Shown piece by piece: positions 8,074 through 15,816 of a stretch of 36,497 nucleotides of DNA. The stretch covers positions 1-36,497 of the forward strand of contig MTCR01000147.1 in the NCBI GenBank assembly GCA_002212725.1. The letters are read 5' to 3'. A program made the translations under genes and the position numbers. Within the stretch, counting starts at the first letter, position 1. Every line of letters starts with the position of its first letter. A model generated the notes under the pieces. The model made no database searches. It had not been told where the DNA came from and saw only the letters and a list, made by a program, of their open reading frames with translations. Source of the DNA: Sphingobacteriales bacterium TSM_CSM. Its GTDB lineage: Bacteria > Bacteroidota > Bacteroidia > Chitinophagales > UBA2359.

Positions 8074-8964
8074 ATGCGCCAGTTATTAACCGCCCTTAAC
8101 CTCATGTGCAGTTTGTTGGTATTGTTCATGCTTTTCAGCAGCGGATTTGAAGTAAACACCCCACCGGGCGATAAAGTGCAACAGTATGTAAGCCAGGTGC
8201 CCATGCCCCCAAGTATTGCCTTTGCCAACGAAGAGGTGCCTTTGTACGACCGCGAAGTGCGCGAACGCCTGGACCGCGAGATAACCAATGTTACACATCA
8301 ACACTCCAGCACTATAAGGGTAATGAAACTGGCTTACCGCTACCTGCCCCTGATTGAAGATATTTTGAGCCGCAACGGTGTGCCCGATGATTTTAAATAC
8401 TTAGCCATAGCCGAAAGCGGGCTGGAAAACGTAACCTCCTCCAAAGGAGCCAAAGGCGTTTGGCAATTTATGGAAGGAACCGCCACACAATACGGGCTTG
8501 AAATAAGCACCGATGTTGATGAACGCCTGCACCTCGAAAAATCTACCCTGGCAGCCTGTACTTACCTGCGCAATGCCTACCAGCGTTTTGGCACCTGGAC
8601 CATGGCCGCCGCCTCTTACAACCGTGGCGTATCGGGCATGAATGAACATGCCGGTGAACAGCAATCAAATAATTATTACGACCTCTATCTCAATAGCGAA
8701 ACCTCGCGGTATATTTTCAGAATTTTGGCGTACAAACATGTGTTAACCCACCCCGAAGACTACGGCTACCACTTTACTACCGAAGATTTTTACCCGGCAC
8801 AGGCCACCAACTCGGTAATGATTAGCAGTATTGGCGATATTGCCGCTTTTGCCCGAAGCTATAATACCAATTATAAAACCGTTAAAAACCTGAACCCCTG
8901 GCTGCGCACCAACAGCCTGAAAGGCCGCACCGATAAAAGTTATGCCATTAAATTACCCATGTAG
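8074..8964 (+). CDS. Lytic murein transglycosylase (SLT fold, MltD-like)
   Basis: The protein has 296 residues and is exported through an N-terminal hydrophobic segment (residues 5-23). It cleaves the glycan strands of peptidoglycan in the periplasm. The SLT domain covers about residues 88-230. The catalytic Glu is E114 in LAIAESGLENVTSSKGAKGVWQ, and GVWQFM (128-133) and the later AAASYNRGVSGM match the ES, GVWQFM and AYNxG motifs of family 1 enzymes. The last 45 residues (IGDIAAFARSYNTNYKTVKNLNPWL) look like a single LysM-type peptidoglycan-binding module. MltD of E. coli is longer and has two LysM repeats. It starts 154 bases from the divergent trans-sulfuration gene. Confidence 0.92.
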   Translation: MRQLLTALNLMCSLLVLFMLFSSGFEVNTPPGDKVQQYVSQVPMPPSIAFANEEVPLYDREVRERLDREITNVTHQHSSTIRVMKLAYRYLPLIEDILSRNGVPDDFKYLAIAESGLENVTSSKGAKGVWQFMEGTATQYGLEISTDVDERLHLEKSTLAACTYLRNAYQRFGTWTMAAASYNRGVSGMNEHAGEQQSNNYYDLYLNSETSRYIFRILAYKHVLTHPEDYGYHFTTEDFYPAQATNSVMISSIGDIAAFARSYNTNYKTVKNLNPWLRTNSLKGRTDKSYAIKLPM

Positions 8965-9079
8965 TTTGGTTTGGGTGCCCAAATGCCGTATTGCACAGCA
9001 AGTGCCCGTAATTGGGTGTGCTGCTGCAATTCTGCAGTTTTTTTTTAACCATTTGATTTATTATGTGTTTATATCACTG

Positions 9080-9087
9080 TAACTTTG
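9080..9087 (+). promoter_or_regulatory. Promoter for the FG-GAP-like gene
   Basis: TAACTTTG matches the TAnnTTTG -7 consensus exactly. A TTTG at 9052-9055 lies 24 bases upstream and may be the -33 element. The start codon is at 9125, giving a leader of about 30 bases. Confidence 0.55.
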
Positions 9088-9124
9088 CGAATTATTTTAT
9101 AAAAAATAGATGTAGGTAATAAAA

Positions 9125-10015
9125 ATGAAACCCAATTTTACCCTTGCCGTGCTGCTACTGTTGCTGTTTGCCCCCTTAGCAGCTCAACCCGCCGACCAAC
9201 CGCTGCTCTATTTAGACGGCCCGCAGCAGCTTGCCTGCGTAAGAGATGATGTGCCCTATATTGTAAGCCTGTTAATGGCAGATAAAGCCGCCACGCTTCA
9301 GTCTGTTAAAACAGTAACCCTGAAACGGTTGCAGGAACATGCTGCCGATTCTTTTTATATAGATAAGCAACCCTATGCCCACATAGAAATTGGCAACCTT
9401 TTCGGCAATACGGTAAAACATGCCCTGGTGGCTTATTTTTCCGATGCTCACCTGAAAGGCAACAGCGATTATTACCTCAACCTGTATGTGTATGAAGTAA
9501 AGGGAAATGTGCTGCAACAGGTTTTTAAAGCCGAAAACCTGAGCGCGTACTACCGTACAGTAGGCATAGATATTACCGATTTTAACCACGACGGCAGCCC
9601 CGATGTGCTGGTTGCCACCAACGAACCCGAATGGTACCACAATAACCGGCCGGTAAGGTTGTATTACCACATGTTTCAGTATAACCCTCAACCGGCAATG
9701 CCGCTTCTTACAGAGTACAAACCATTGCTAAGCATTCCTAATCCGCGCTTTATTAAACCCGATATACTGTACTCCAAATCAGAGTGTGGCTGCAGCGGAT
9801 ACTGCTGGTTTTCAAAATTGTTTTTGGTGCAAGACAAAGAACTTAAACAACTTGCCGAAGCAGGGCAATACTGCACCAATGTGGCATCGGTTTACCAGTT
9901 ACACAATAACGGCTCAAAAACCCTGATTGCCGAAATTATGCAAGCCAACAGTAACGATACCCAATACATAGAAAACGTGTGGATAGACCTTTTACCTCGC
10001 CTTACCGGAAAGTAA
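9125..10015 (+). CDS. Exported protein with an FG-GAP/VCBS-like calcium loop, function unknown
   Basis: The protein has 296 residues. It begins with a clear signal peptide (MKPNFTLAVLLLLLFAPLAAQPAD; cleavage likely after the AAQ region). The central segment GIDITDFNHDGSPDVLVATNEPEWY has the D-x-N-x-D-G-x-x-D pattern of an FG-GAP/VCBS blade, which usually binds calcium in a beta-propeller. Only one such loop is obvious, so a full seven-blade propeller is unlikely. Near residue 220 the sequence SECGCSGYCWFSKLF places three Cys close together and may form a disulfide or metal site. It has its own promoter and converges with the redoxin fusion gene. No specific role can be assigned. Confidence 0.75.
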   Translation: MKPNFTLAVLLLLLFAPLAAQPADQPLLYLDGPQQLACVRDDVPYIVSLLMADKAATLQSVKTVTLKRLQEHAADSFYIDKQPYAHIEIGNLFGNTVKHALVAYFSDAHLKGNSDYYLNLYVYEVKGNVLQQVFKAENLSAYYRTVGIDITDFNHDGSPDVLVATNEPEWYHNNRPVRLYYHMFQYNPQPAMPLLTEYKPLLSIPNPRFIKPDILYSKSECGCSGYCWFSKLFLVQDKELKQLAEAGQYCTNVASVYQLHNNGSKTLIAEIMQANSNDTQYIENVWIDLLPRLTGK

Positions 10016-10064
10016 ACTCAGCTCCGCTACCGGTTTTGCCGTTGCACTGTTTTTTTGTTGAGCA

Positions 10065-10080
10065 ACCGCTTTTTAGCGGT
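10065..10080. terminator. Small hairpin between convergent genes
   Basis: ACCGCT, a TTTT loop and AGCGGT form a 6-bp stem between the convergent stops at 10015 and 10110. A run of seven T lies before it on the plus strand and would read as A on the minus strand. Tracts are not ideally placed for either direction, so this is a weak candidate. Confidence 0.4.
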
Positions 10081-10109
10081 CTTTCGGCTTGGTTGGCCGG
10101 CATAGCAGG

Positions 10110-11273
10110 TTAATAAGCTTTTGCTTTTTGCAGGCGTGCGCTCAATTCTTTTTCCTGCTTGTCTAATTGCTGCAATTCTGCCTTCAGCGCTTCCTGTCTT
10201 TGGCGTATTTGCTGCAATTGCGCGGTAATTTCATTTAATTCCTTGGCGCTTAAACCGGTTGGGGCAGGAGAGGGGGCAAGCGTTTTTTGTGAAATTTCGG
10301 GCGGCAACAGGTAACGTACCAAGTTATCTGAATTTGGCCACTGTGCAGGTGAAGCGGGTGGCTGCGTTGTTGCAGTGCTGTTATTAGCAGACAGGTAAGT
10401 GGGGGCAACCGGCGGCGGAGTAAAAGGAGGAAGCGCATTGCGGCCTATACCTACTTCATTGCCCTGTTGTTTTGGCGTACTCTTGGCAGGACCCGCCCCT
10501 GCAGGTACAGCCGGCTGAATAAGGTTGTTTATAATGGTTACTACAGTGGCATCCTGGTAGCCCAGGTCTTTGGCCGCCAACATGGCCACCTGTGCTTCGG
10601 AGTAAGAGTAATAATCGCCTAAGTAATAAGCAACAGTGTTGTTTTGGTTGCTTTCTCTGTACAACTTGCCCAAATGCGATACATGTGCAAAACTATGAAG
10701 CGTTTCGCCGTAAGGGTTTAGTACCATAAGAAAAACGCGGTAAAACACCTCTTCTACCATATTGCCGCTGTTGAGCAGTTGCTCAATTTCAGAAAACTTC
10801 ATGTTTTTACCAATCAACCGGTTGCCCGGCCCTATAAAAAAAGAAGTGGTAAGTATGGTAACGTCATACGCCTTTGCTACCGGCGAGTCAAAACCTTCGG
10901 TGGCTATAATCTCGTTCTTTACGCCCCCGCCGTATTTTTCCAATCCCTGTTTCCAGGCTACTGTGCTTGTATCTAAAGAAATGTTAATCACCTCGAACCC
11001 GTCGGCATTGGTAAAAGTTCTGCCCGAATATTGTTTTTCTAACTTAATGAGGCCGGGCTCCATTACGCTGAACGAGGGACACCACGTAGCCCCAAAATTA
11101 ATGAATACATACTTGTTTTGCATGCCCGATAAAAACAACCGTTCGCCTGCCGGATTAATAAAGCCGATATCGGGCATTTTGTCTCCGGGGTTTTGTGCTT
11201 TTGCATCGGGTAAAATCAACAGGAGCAGTAATACAATAATGCTTCTTCCAAATAATCTCAGATTTAGTAACAT
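10110..11273 (-). CDS. Exported redoxin-like protein fused to a SPOR-like domain and coiled coil
   Basis: The chosen start at 11273 gives 387 residues beginning with a signal peptide (LFGRSIIVLLLLLILPDAKAQ). The longer frame to 11465 has a leader of low credibility. Residues 30-170 form an AhpC/TSA/thioredoxin-like domain (MPDIGFINPAGERLFLSG, YVFINFGATWCPSF, INISLD). The active site is C65-P-S-F, so the resolving Cys of CxxC is missing. Residues about 185-255 (VFLMVLNPYG to LGYQDATVVTI) resemble a SPOR-like fold. This part is similar to the small protein encoded at 15130-15549 (GYQxATV, YxxGxYxxYxxA). A Pro/Ala-rich linker follows, and the last 45 residues are a Gln/Glu/Lys coiled coil. It may be a thiol peroxidase-like or envelope redox protein anchored by the C-terminal parts, but the role is inference. 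Confidence 0.75.
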   Translation of the reverse strand: MLLNLRLFGRSIIVLLLLLILPDAKAQNPGDKMPDIGFINPAGERLFLSGMQNKYVFINFGATWCPSFSVMEPGLIKLEKQYSGRTFTNADGFEVINISLDTSTVAWKQGLEKYGGGVKNEIIATEGFDSPVAKAYDVTILTTSFFIGPGNRLIGKNMKFSEIEQLLNSGNMVEEVFYRVFLMVLNPYGETLHSFAHVSHLGKLYRESNQNNTVAYYLGDYYSYSEAQVAMLAAKDLGYQDATVVTIINNLIQPAVPAGAGPAKSTPKQQGNEVGIGRNALPPFTPPPVAPTYLSANNSTATTQPPASPAQWPNSDNLVRYLLPPEISQKTLAPSPAPTGLSAKELNEITAQLQQIRQRQEALKAELQQLDKQEKELSARLQKAKAY

Positions 11274-11413
11274 AGACAAGGATATTTCATGCTGTTCTTC
11301 TGCTGAACGAGAAGAATAAAACCTGTTTATTGCTTTTATTTTTAATGCAAATTTGCTTTTTACCTCAACCGCTGGCTTTGTAAAAGTAGGCAATATTATC
11401 TTCTTACATTGAC

Positions 11414-11425
11414 ATTTGTACAAAT
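11414..11425. repeat. 12-bp perfect palindrome upstream of the redoxin fusion
   Basis: ATTTGTACAAAT is self-complementary and lies 141 bases upstream of the start at 11273. It could be an operator for a dimeric regulator. Its position relative to a promoter is uncertain because no convincing -7 box was identified. Confidence 0.35.
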
Positions 11426-11648
11426 TTATGCAAGTTTTACTTTTTTGTGACCAAAGTTTGTCCAAATATTAACGGTTTGCCACCCTTTGGCAAGGGTAAC
11501 TACACTGCTTGTCCTTTTGTTGGGGTATGCTGCGGGATGTGCAAAATTGCGTAAATATGCAAGCTTTCGGGGCGGTGTTCTGCCGCGCGTTGCGTTAAAC
11601 CCGGCCGCAATAATAACACCGGTATAAGTACCAAAACAATAAAATTGC

Positions 11649-11819
11649 GTAACTATTTAGGTGCTATCTGTAAATCCCGGCATTTTCTCTTGTTCCCTGC
11701 TCGTTTGAAGCATTGACCATAAAGAGCAAAAAACTTTACGGAACTTTGCGTTCTTTGCGGTAAAATGAAAGGAATTTAGTTAAGAACATTACCAGCAAAG
11801 GTACCACCTAAATAAGTAC
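11649..11819. mobile_element. MITE-like element, copy A (171 bp)
   Basis: The element begins GTAACTATTTAGGT and ends ACCTAAATAAGTAC. The termini are inverted repeats matching at 12 of 14 positions. It is about 92 per cent identical to copy B at 14782-14952 by hand alignment (about a dozen substitutions and two 2-base indels), with the same length and orientation. It carries no ORF. It fills much of the 11466-11880 gap upstream of korA; that gap otherwise holds only the korA -7 box at 11828. No clear target duplication was seen. Confidence 0.75.
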
Positions 11820-11827
11820 AAAATTGC

Positions 11828-11835
11828 TAACTTTG
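11828..11835 (+). promoter_or_regulatory. Candidate -7 box for korA
   Basis: TAACTTTG is an exact TAnnTTTG match, 45 bases before the korA start and 8 bases outside the right end of MITE copy A. Any -33 element would fall inside the MITE, but no TTG is present at the usual distance. Confidence 0.5.
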
Positions 11836-11880
11836 CAGGCGCTGTGTTTTACATTTATTTATACTTAACCATTTACCTCC

Positions 11881-13725
11881 ATGAGTGTTACTAAAACGTT
11901 AGTTGAAGAGGTTACCATTAAATTTGCCGGCGATTCGGGCGATGGCATGCAGCTCACCGGCACAGAATTTACCAACAACACTGCCCTTACCGGCAGCGAC
12001 CTGGCCACTTTTCCCGATTTTCCGGCCGAAATTCGTGCGCCGCAGGGTACGCTGCCCGGCGTATCGGGCTATCAGTTGCATTTTGGCAGCCGCCTTATTT
12101 TTACCCCCGGCGATACCTGCGACGTGTTGGTGGCCATGAACGCCGCCGCATTAAGGGTAAACCTTACCACCCTAAAAAAAGGTGGTACTGTTATTGCCGA
12201 TATTGCCGGCTTTGACCCCAAAAACCTGCGACTGGCCAAATGCAATACCAACCCGCTGGAAGACGGCTCACTCAACGGATACGAGGTAATTAAAATGGAT
12301 ATTACCAAACTAACCCGCGATTGCCTCAAAGACCTGCAAATGGGTACCAAAGAAAAAGACCGCTCTAAAAATATGTTTGTGCTTGGTTTCCTTTACTGGA
12401 TGTATAACCGAACCATGGATAGCACCACCGCATTTCTGCAAAGCAAGTTTAAAAAACAACCCGATATTCTGGAGGCTAACCTCCGCGCTCTTAAAGCCGG
12501 CTACAACTTTGGCGAAACCACCGAAACGTTTAATGCACGTTACGAGGTAAAACCCGCACCCATGGCACCCGGCCGCTACCGCAGCATTATGGGCAATCAG
12601 GCCCTTGTTATAGGGCTTATTACCGCCGCCCAAAAAGCAGGGCTGCCTCTTTTCTACGGCTCTTATCCCATTACACCGGCATCGGATATTTTGCATGGAC
12701 TGGCGCAGTACAAACATTACGGCGCTACTACTTTTCAGGCAGAAGACGAAATAGCCGCCATTTGTTCTGCCATTGGCGCTGCCTATGGCGGCAATCTGGC
12801 TATTACCGGAACCTCCGGACCGGGCATGGCCCTTAAAGCAGAAGCCATGGGGCTGGCCGTTATGCTCGAACTGCCTTTGGTTATCTGCAACATTCAGCGC
12901 GGCGGACCCTCTACCGGCTTGCCTACCAAAACTGAACAGGCAGACCTGCTGCAGGCCCTCTACGGGCGAAACGGCGAATGCCCCATGCCGGTACTGGCCG
13001 CTCAATCGCCGGCCGATTGTTTTTATACTGCCATTGAAGCCTGCAAAATTGCCATTGAACACATGACGCCCGTAATCCTGCTAAGCGATGGCTATATTGC
13101 CAACGGCGCCGAACCCTGGCGATTTCCGAAAGCAGCTGATATTGAACCCATTAAAGTAACCTTTAAGCAAGCGCCGCAAGACGGAGAACTTTTTATGCCC
13201 TATGAGCGCAATGAAAACTTAGTGCGCCCCTGGGCGATACCCGGCACCAAAGGGTTGCAACACCGTATTGGCGGACTTGAAAAAGAAGAAGGAACCGGTA
13301 ATGTATCGTACAGCCCGGCCAACCACGAGTATATGGTAAAAGTGCGCGAAGCTAAAGTAGAACAAATTGCCCGATTTTTACCCCTGCAAACCATAGAAAC
13401 CGGTCCCACTGAAGGCGACCTGCTGGTTTTGGGTTGGGGTTCTACCTATGGCGCCATTAAATCGGCTGTAATGGAGCTAAATGCCGATGGCTATGCCGTG
13501 GCACATGCCCACCTGCGCTACCTGCGCCCCCTGCCCCAAAATCTTGAAAGTATTTTGCGCAGCTACAAAAAAGTGCTTATACCCGAAATTAACGCCGGGC
13601 AACTGGTAAAAGTTATCAGAGAAAAATATCTCATTCCGGCACATCAGTTCAACAAAGTACAAGGACTGCCTCTTTTTAAGAATGAACTTAAAAATGCCAT
13701 CTTGCAAATTCTGGAAAATAAATAA
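11881..13725 (+). CDS. korA: 2-oxoacid (2-oxoglutarate):ferredoxin oxidoreductase alpha subunit
   Basis: The protein has 614 residues and is the fused gamma-alpha subunit of a two-subunit KorAB-type enzyme. That enzyme oxidises 2-oxoglutarate or related 2-oxoacids to acyl-CoA using ferredoxin. The gamma domain covers about residues 10-195 (IKFAGDSGDGMQLTG, ATFPDFPAEIRAPQGT). The alpha pyrimidine domain begins near 237 and has SYPITPAS (about 261-268), EDEIAA and TSGPG (311-315). The C-terminal part (LLVLGWGSTYGAI) is domain II. TPP is bound at the interface with a beta subunit (KorB). In most genomes korB directly follows korA, but here the next gene is porP/sprF, 7 bases away. The beta subunit is therefore missing from this locus and must be encoded elsewhere if the enzyme works. 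Confidence 0.93.
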   Translation: MSVTKTLVEEVTIKFAGDSGDGMQLTGTEFTNNTALTGSDLATFPDFPAEIRAPQGTLPGVSGYQLHFGSRLIFTPGDTCDVLVAMNAAALRVNLTTLKKGGTVIADIAGFDPKNLRLAKCNTNPLEDGSLNGYEVIKMDITKLTRDCLKDLQMGTKEKDRSKNMFVLGFLYWMYNRTMDSTTAFLQSKFKKQPDILEANLRALKAGYNFGETTETFNARYEVKPAPMAPGRYRSIMGNQALVIGLITAAQKAGLPLFYGSYPITPASDILHGLAQYKHYGATTFQAEDEIAAICSAIGAAYGGNLAITGTSGPGMALKAEAMGLAVMLELPLVICNIQRGGPSTGLPTKTEQADLLQALYGRNGECPMPVLAAQSPADCFYTAIEACKIAIEHMTPVILLSDGYIANGAEPWRFPKAADIEPIKVTFKQAPQDGELFMPYERNENLVRPWAIPGTKGLQHRIGGLEKEEGTGNVSYSPANHEYMVKVREAKVEQIARFLPLQTIETGPTEGDLLVLGWGSTYGAIKSAVMELNADGYAVAHAHLRYLRPLPQNLESILRSYKKVLIPEINAGQLVKVIREKYLIPAHQFNKVQGLPLFKNELKNAILQILENK

Positions 13726-13732
13726 ACAGTTC

Positions 13733-14767
13733 ATGCACCACCATTGCCAAAAAGCAAAATTCAGCGCTGTTTTACCCCTGCTGCTCCTGTGTTTTGCCTG
13801 TATGCCGCTAAAGGCACAACAATTAACCAATTTTTTTAACCGCGTTATTTACGCCAACGATTATTATTTTTCGCTGCCCATGTATAACCCCGCTTTTACC
13901 GGCGATGAGACCCAACCTTCGGTAAGCATAACGGGCAGAATGCAGCAATCGCCCCAGGAGGTAAATCCATATACCATACAGGCCTTGGCACAAGGGTTTG
14001 CTCCATCGCTCAAAAGTGGCTTTGGGTTTGCCCTGCAATACCATAAATTTGACGACAATTTTTACGGCGGCACCCAACTGTACCCCACCAATAAACGGCT
14101 GCTCAATATGGGCCTGCTTTACAGCTACATGTTTGAAGTGGGCGAAATTTCGGTGCTTAAACTGGGATTGGGCGCCTCTTTGCTCCATTTTAAATCCGAT
14201 GAGGTTTTTAGCGTGCAGGTACCTGCTCCGCAACCAACTGTAGCTCTTAACGAGCGCACCTTTAAACCGGCATTTGACATTGGTATATCTGCCAATATTC
14301 TCGATTTTTACGTGGGAGTATCGGTAAAATATTTTAACGAGCCAAAGTTTAAATTTTTTGAACCCGGAACCGAAAGCACTTTTTTCCGCAACTCTTATAT
14401 AACCGCCGGCTACAAGTGGGCCTTGTTGCAAAACCGGCTCATCATTCGTCCGGCGGTAATGCTAAATGCGCTTGCGCGAAACAATAATTTTGGCAATACC
14501 GGCGGCGGCGTCTTTTTCGATGCCTCTGTATTGTTCAGCTACAAAGATATTGCATTTGCCGGCACCTCTTACAAGGTAAACGACGACCCGTTTTTTATGT
14601 CATTTCTGGCCGGTGTACGGCTTAAAAAAACCTCGCAATTTACCTTTTCTTACCACCTGCCCAAAAACAGTGCAGCAAAAGGCTATACCCGTTTTGAAGC
14701 CGGCATTGGTTTCTTTTTACAGCAATCGCGCTTTGAAGAACCCGATGAAATTGAAGACAGAGAATAA
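13733..14767 (+). CDS. PorP/SprF-family type IX secretion membrane protein
   Basis: The start at 13733 (MHHHCQKAKF) gives 344 residues, with a signal peptide ending near CMPLKAQQL. An upstream in-frame ATG at 13682 would overlap the korA end by about 40 bases and is less likely. The mature protein opens with the family hallmark YFSLPMYNPAFTGDE, followed by alternating beta-strand segments (LLNMGLLYSYMF, VGVSVKYF, GGGVFFDASVLFSY) consistent with a 14-strand outer-membrane barrel. PorP/SprF proteins work with the T9SS core and often with specific cargo or adhesins. The gap to korA is only 7 bases, so it is likely translated from the korA transcript, an unusual pairing. Its stop is 14 bases before MITE copy B. 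No sorting domain is present, as expected for a membrane component. Confidence 0.88.
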   Translation: MHHHCQKAKFSAVLPLLLLCFACMPLKAQQLTNFFNRVIYANDYYFSLPMYNPAFTGDETQPSVSITGRMQQSPQEVNPYTIQALAQGFAPSLKSGFGFALQYHKFDDNFYGGTQLYPTNKRLLNMGLLYSYMFEVGEISVLKLGLGASLLHFKSDEVFSVQVPAPQPTVALNERTFKPAFDIGISANILDFYVGVSVKYFNEPKFKFFEPGTESTFFRNSYITAGYKWALLQNRLIIRPAVMLNALARNNNFGNTGGGVFFDASVLFSYKDIAFAGTSYKVNDDPFFMSFLAGVRLKKTSQFTFSYHLPKNSAAKGYTRFEAGIGFFLQQSRFEEPDEIEDRE

Positions 14768-14781
14768 TTGTTGAAAAAAAT

Positions 14782-14952
14782 GTACCTATTTAGGTGCTGT
14801 CTGTAAATCCCGGTATTTTCTCTTGCTCCTTGCTCATTTGAAGCATTGACCAAAGAGCAAAAAAAACATTGCGGAACTTTGCGTTCTTTGCGGTAAAATG
14901 AAAGGAATTCAGTGAAGAACATTACCAACAAAGGTATGACCTAAATAAGTAC
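14782..14952. mobile_element. MITE-like element, copy B (171 bp)
   Basis: It starts GTACCTATTTAGGT and ends ACCTAAATAAGTAC; these terminal inverted repeats match at 13 of 14 positions. It is the same length, orientation and sequence class as copy A, 3,133 bases away, so the two bracket korA and porP. It shares the 16-base core TTTGCGTTCTTTGCGG (14878-14893) with copy A and, inverted, with 22866-22881. The rest of the gap to 15129 holds nothing convincing. Confidence 0.75.
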
Positions 14953-15129
14953 AAAAAAATTCCCCAAAAACCGAAAGCAGGTAAAAGGTAACTGCCATGT
15001 ATTACCTGTAATTCGGGCTATGTGTATTGGCGAATGGTTTGCAAGGTCAGAGCGCAAGAATTTCTGAAAATATACAACTACAAAAGCTACCGGAAACCAC
15101 TTAAAAAATGCTGTTTTGTTCGGCGCTGT

Positions 15130-15549
15130 TTATGGCTGAATTACGTCCACCACTTTATCGGAGGTAAAAGTGGCTACCGTTGCCTGCTGATACCCTTTTC
15201 GCATAAGATTTTTGCACATATTAAGGGCGTCTGCATAGTTTTTATAATAACCAATTGTGTATGCATAGCCGTTGGCGGTTGCCGTAACCGACAAATCGCT
15301 TCTTACAGCTGCCCAATAATCCGACTCTATGGGTATGCGGTGAGTAAAAACGCCTAATAAAACACGGTAATTCAAATCAGATAAATTACCTGTGCCGGTG
15401 TTTGCTCCTATCCACATGGTTTCGGCGTTTCTTCCATTACCGGAAACATACATGGCTATTGATTGGTCGGGATTGTTTGGTGCAGAAGTTACCTGCGCAA
15501 ACAACGGGCAAGCAGCAAAAAGCAGTAGTGCGGTAATTACGTGTTTCAT
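15130..15549 (-). CDS. Small exported SPOR-like-domain protein
   Basis: The preferred start at 15549 (MKHVITALLLFAACPLFAQ) gives 139 residues with a standard signal peptide; an in-frame Met at 15567 is also possible. The mature part contains LNYRVLLGVF, then GYAYTIGYYKNYADALNMCKNLMRKGYQQATVATF. This has the pattern of a Bacteroidota SPOR-like domain: a beta strand, YxxGxYxxYxxA, a helix, then GYxxAxV. A related segment occurs in the redoxin fusion at 10110-11273, about 4 kb away. SPOR domains bind denuded septal glycan in some bacteria, but this shorter type is not proven to do so. Codon use is ordinary. Upstream, TTTACAATTA appears twice in tandem (about 15613-15634). Confidence 0.7.
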   Translation of the reverse strand: MKHVITALLLFAACPLFAQVTSAPNNPDQSIAMYVSGNGRNAETMWIGANTGTGNLSDLNYRVLLGVFTHRIPIESDYWAAVRSDLSVTATANGYAYTIGYYKNYADALNMCKNLMRKGYQQATVATFTSDKVVDVIQP

Positions 15550-15816
15550 AGCAACTGGTTTAGACATCTTTTTTTTAACAAGAACTATACCAGAATGCCT
15601 TGTTGCATTAGGTTTTACAATTAGTTTACAATTATGCAAAGGTTTTTTTGTTATTCGTTTTAAGTATTTGGAAAAAATGCTGTTTTTCAGACAATTAGGT
15701 TGTTTTTAACAGGGCGGCTGCTGTTTTCAGACAAATTCATTCATGCACAAGCACATGCAAGTTAAGGGTGTTTTTTTTAGCGCCGTACATTTTAAAATAC
15801 ACTTGTAGCTATAACA

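Noticed and set aside
12310..13062. 250-codon minus-strand ORF inside korA
   Set aside because: It lies wholly opposite korA, whose protein is clearly recognisable; the product is Cys/Gly-rich and has no domain.
15022..15357. 111-codon plus-strand ORF
   Set aside because: It overlaps the SPOR-like gene on the minus strand and has a Cys/aromatic-rich product without motif.
15679..15736. Two near-copies of TGCTGTTTTTCAGACAA between asnB and the SPOR-like gene
   Set aside because: Short direct repeats about 41 bases apart, with no position relative to a promoter that would make them meaningful.
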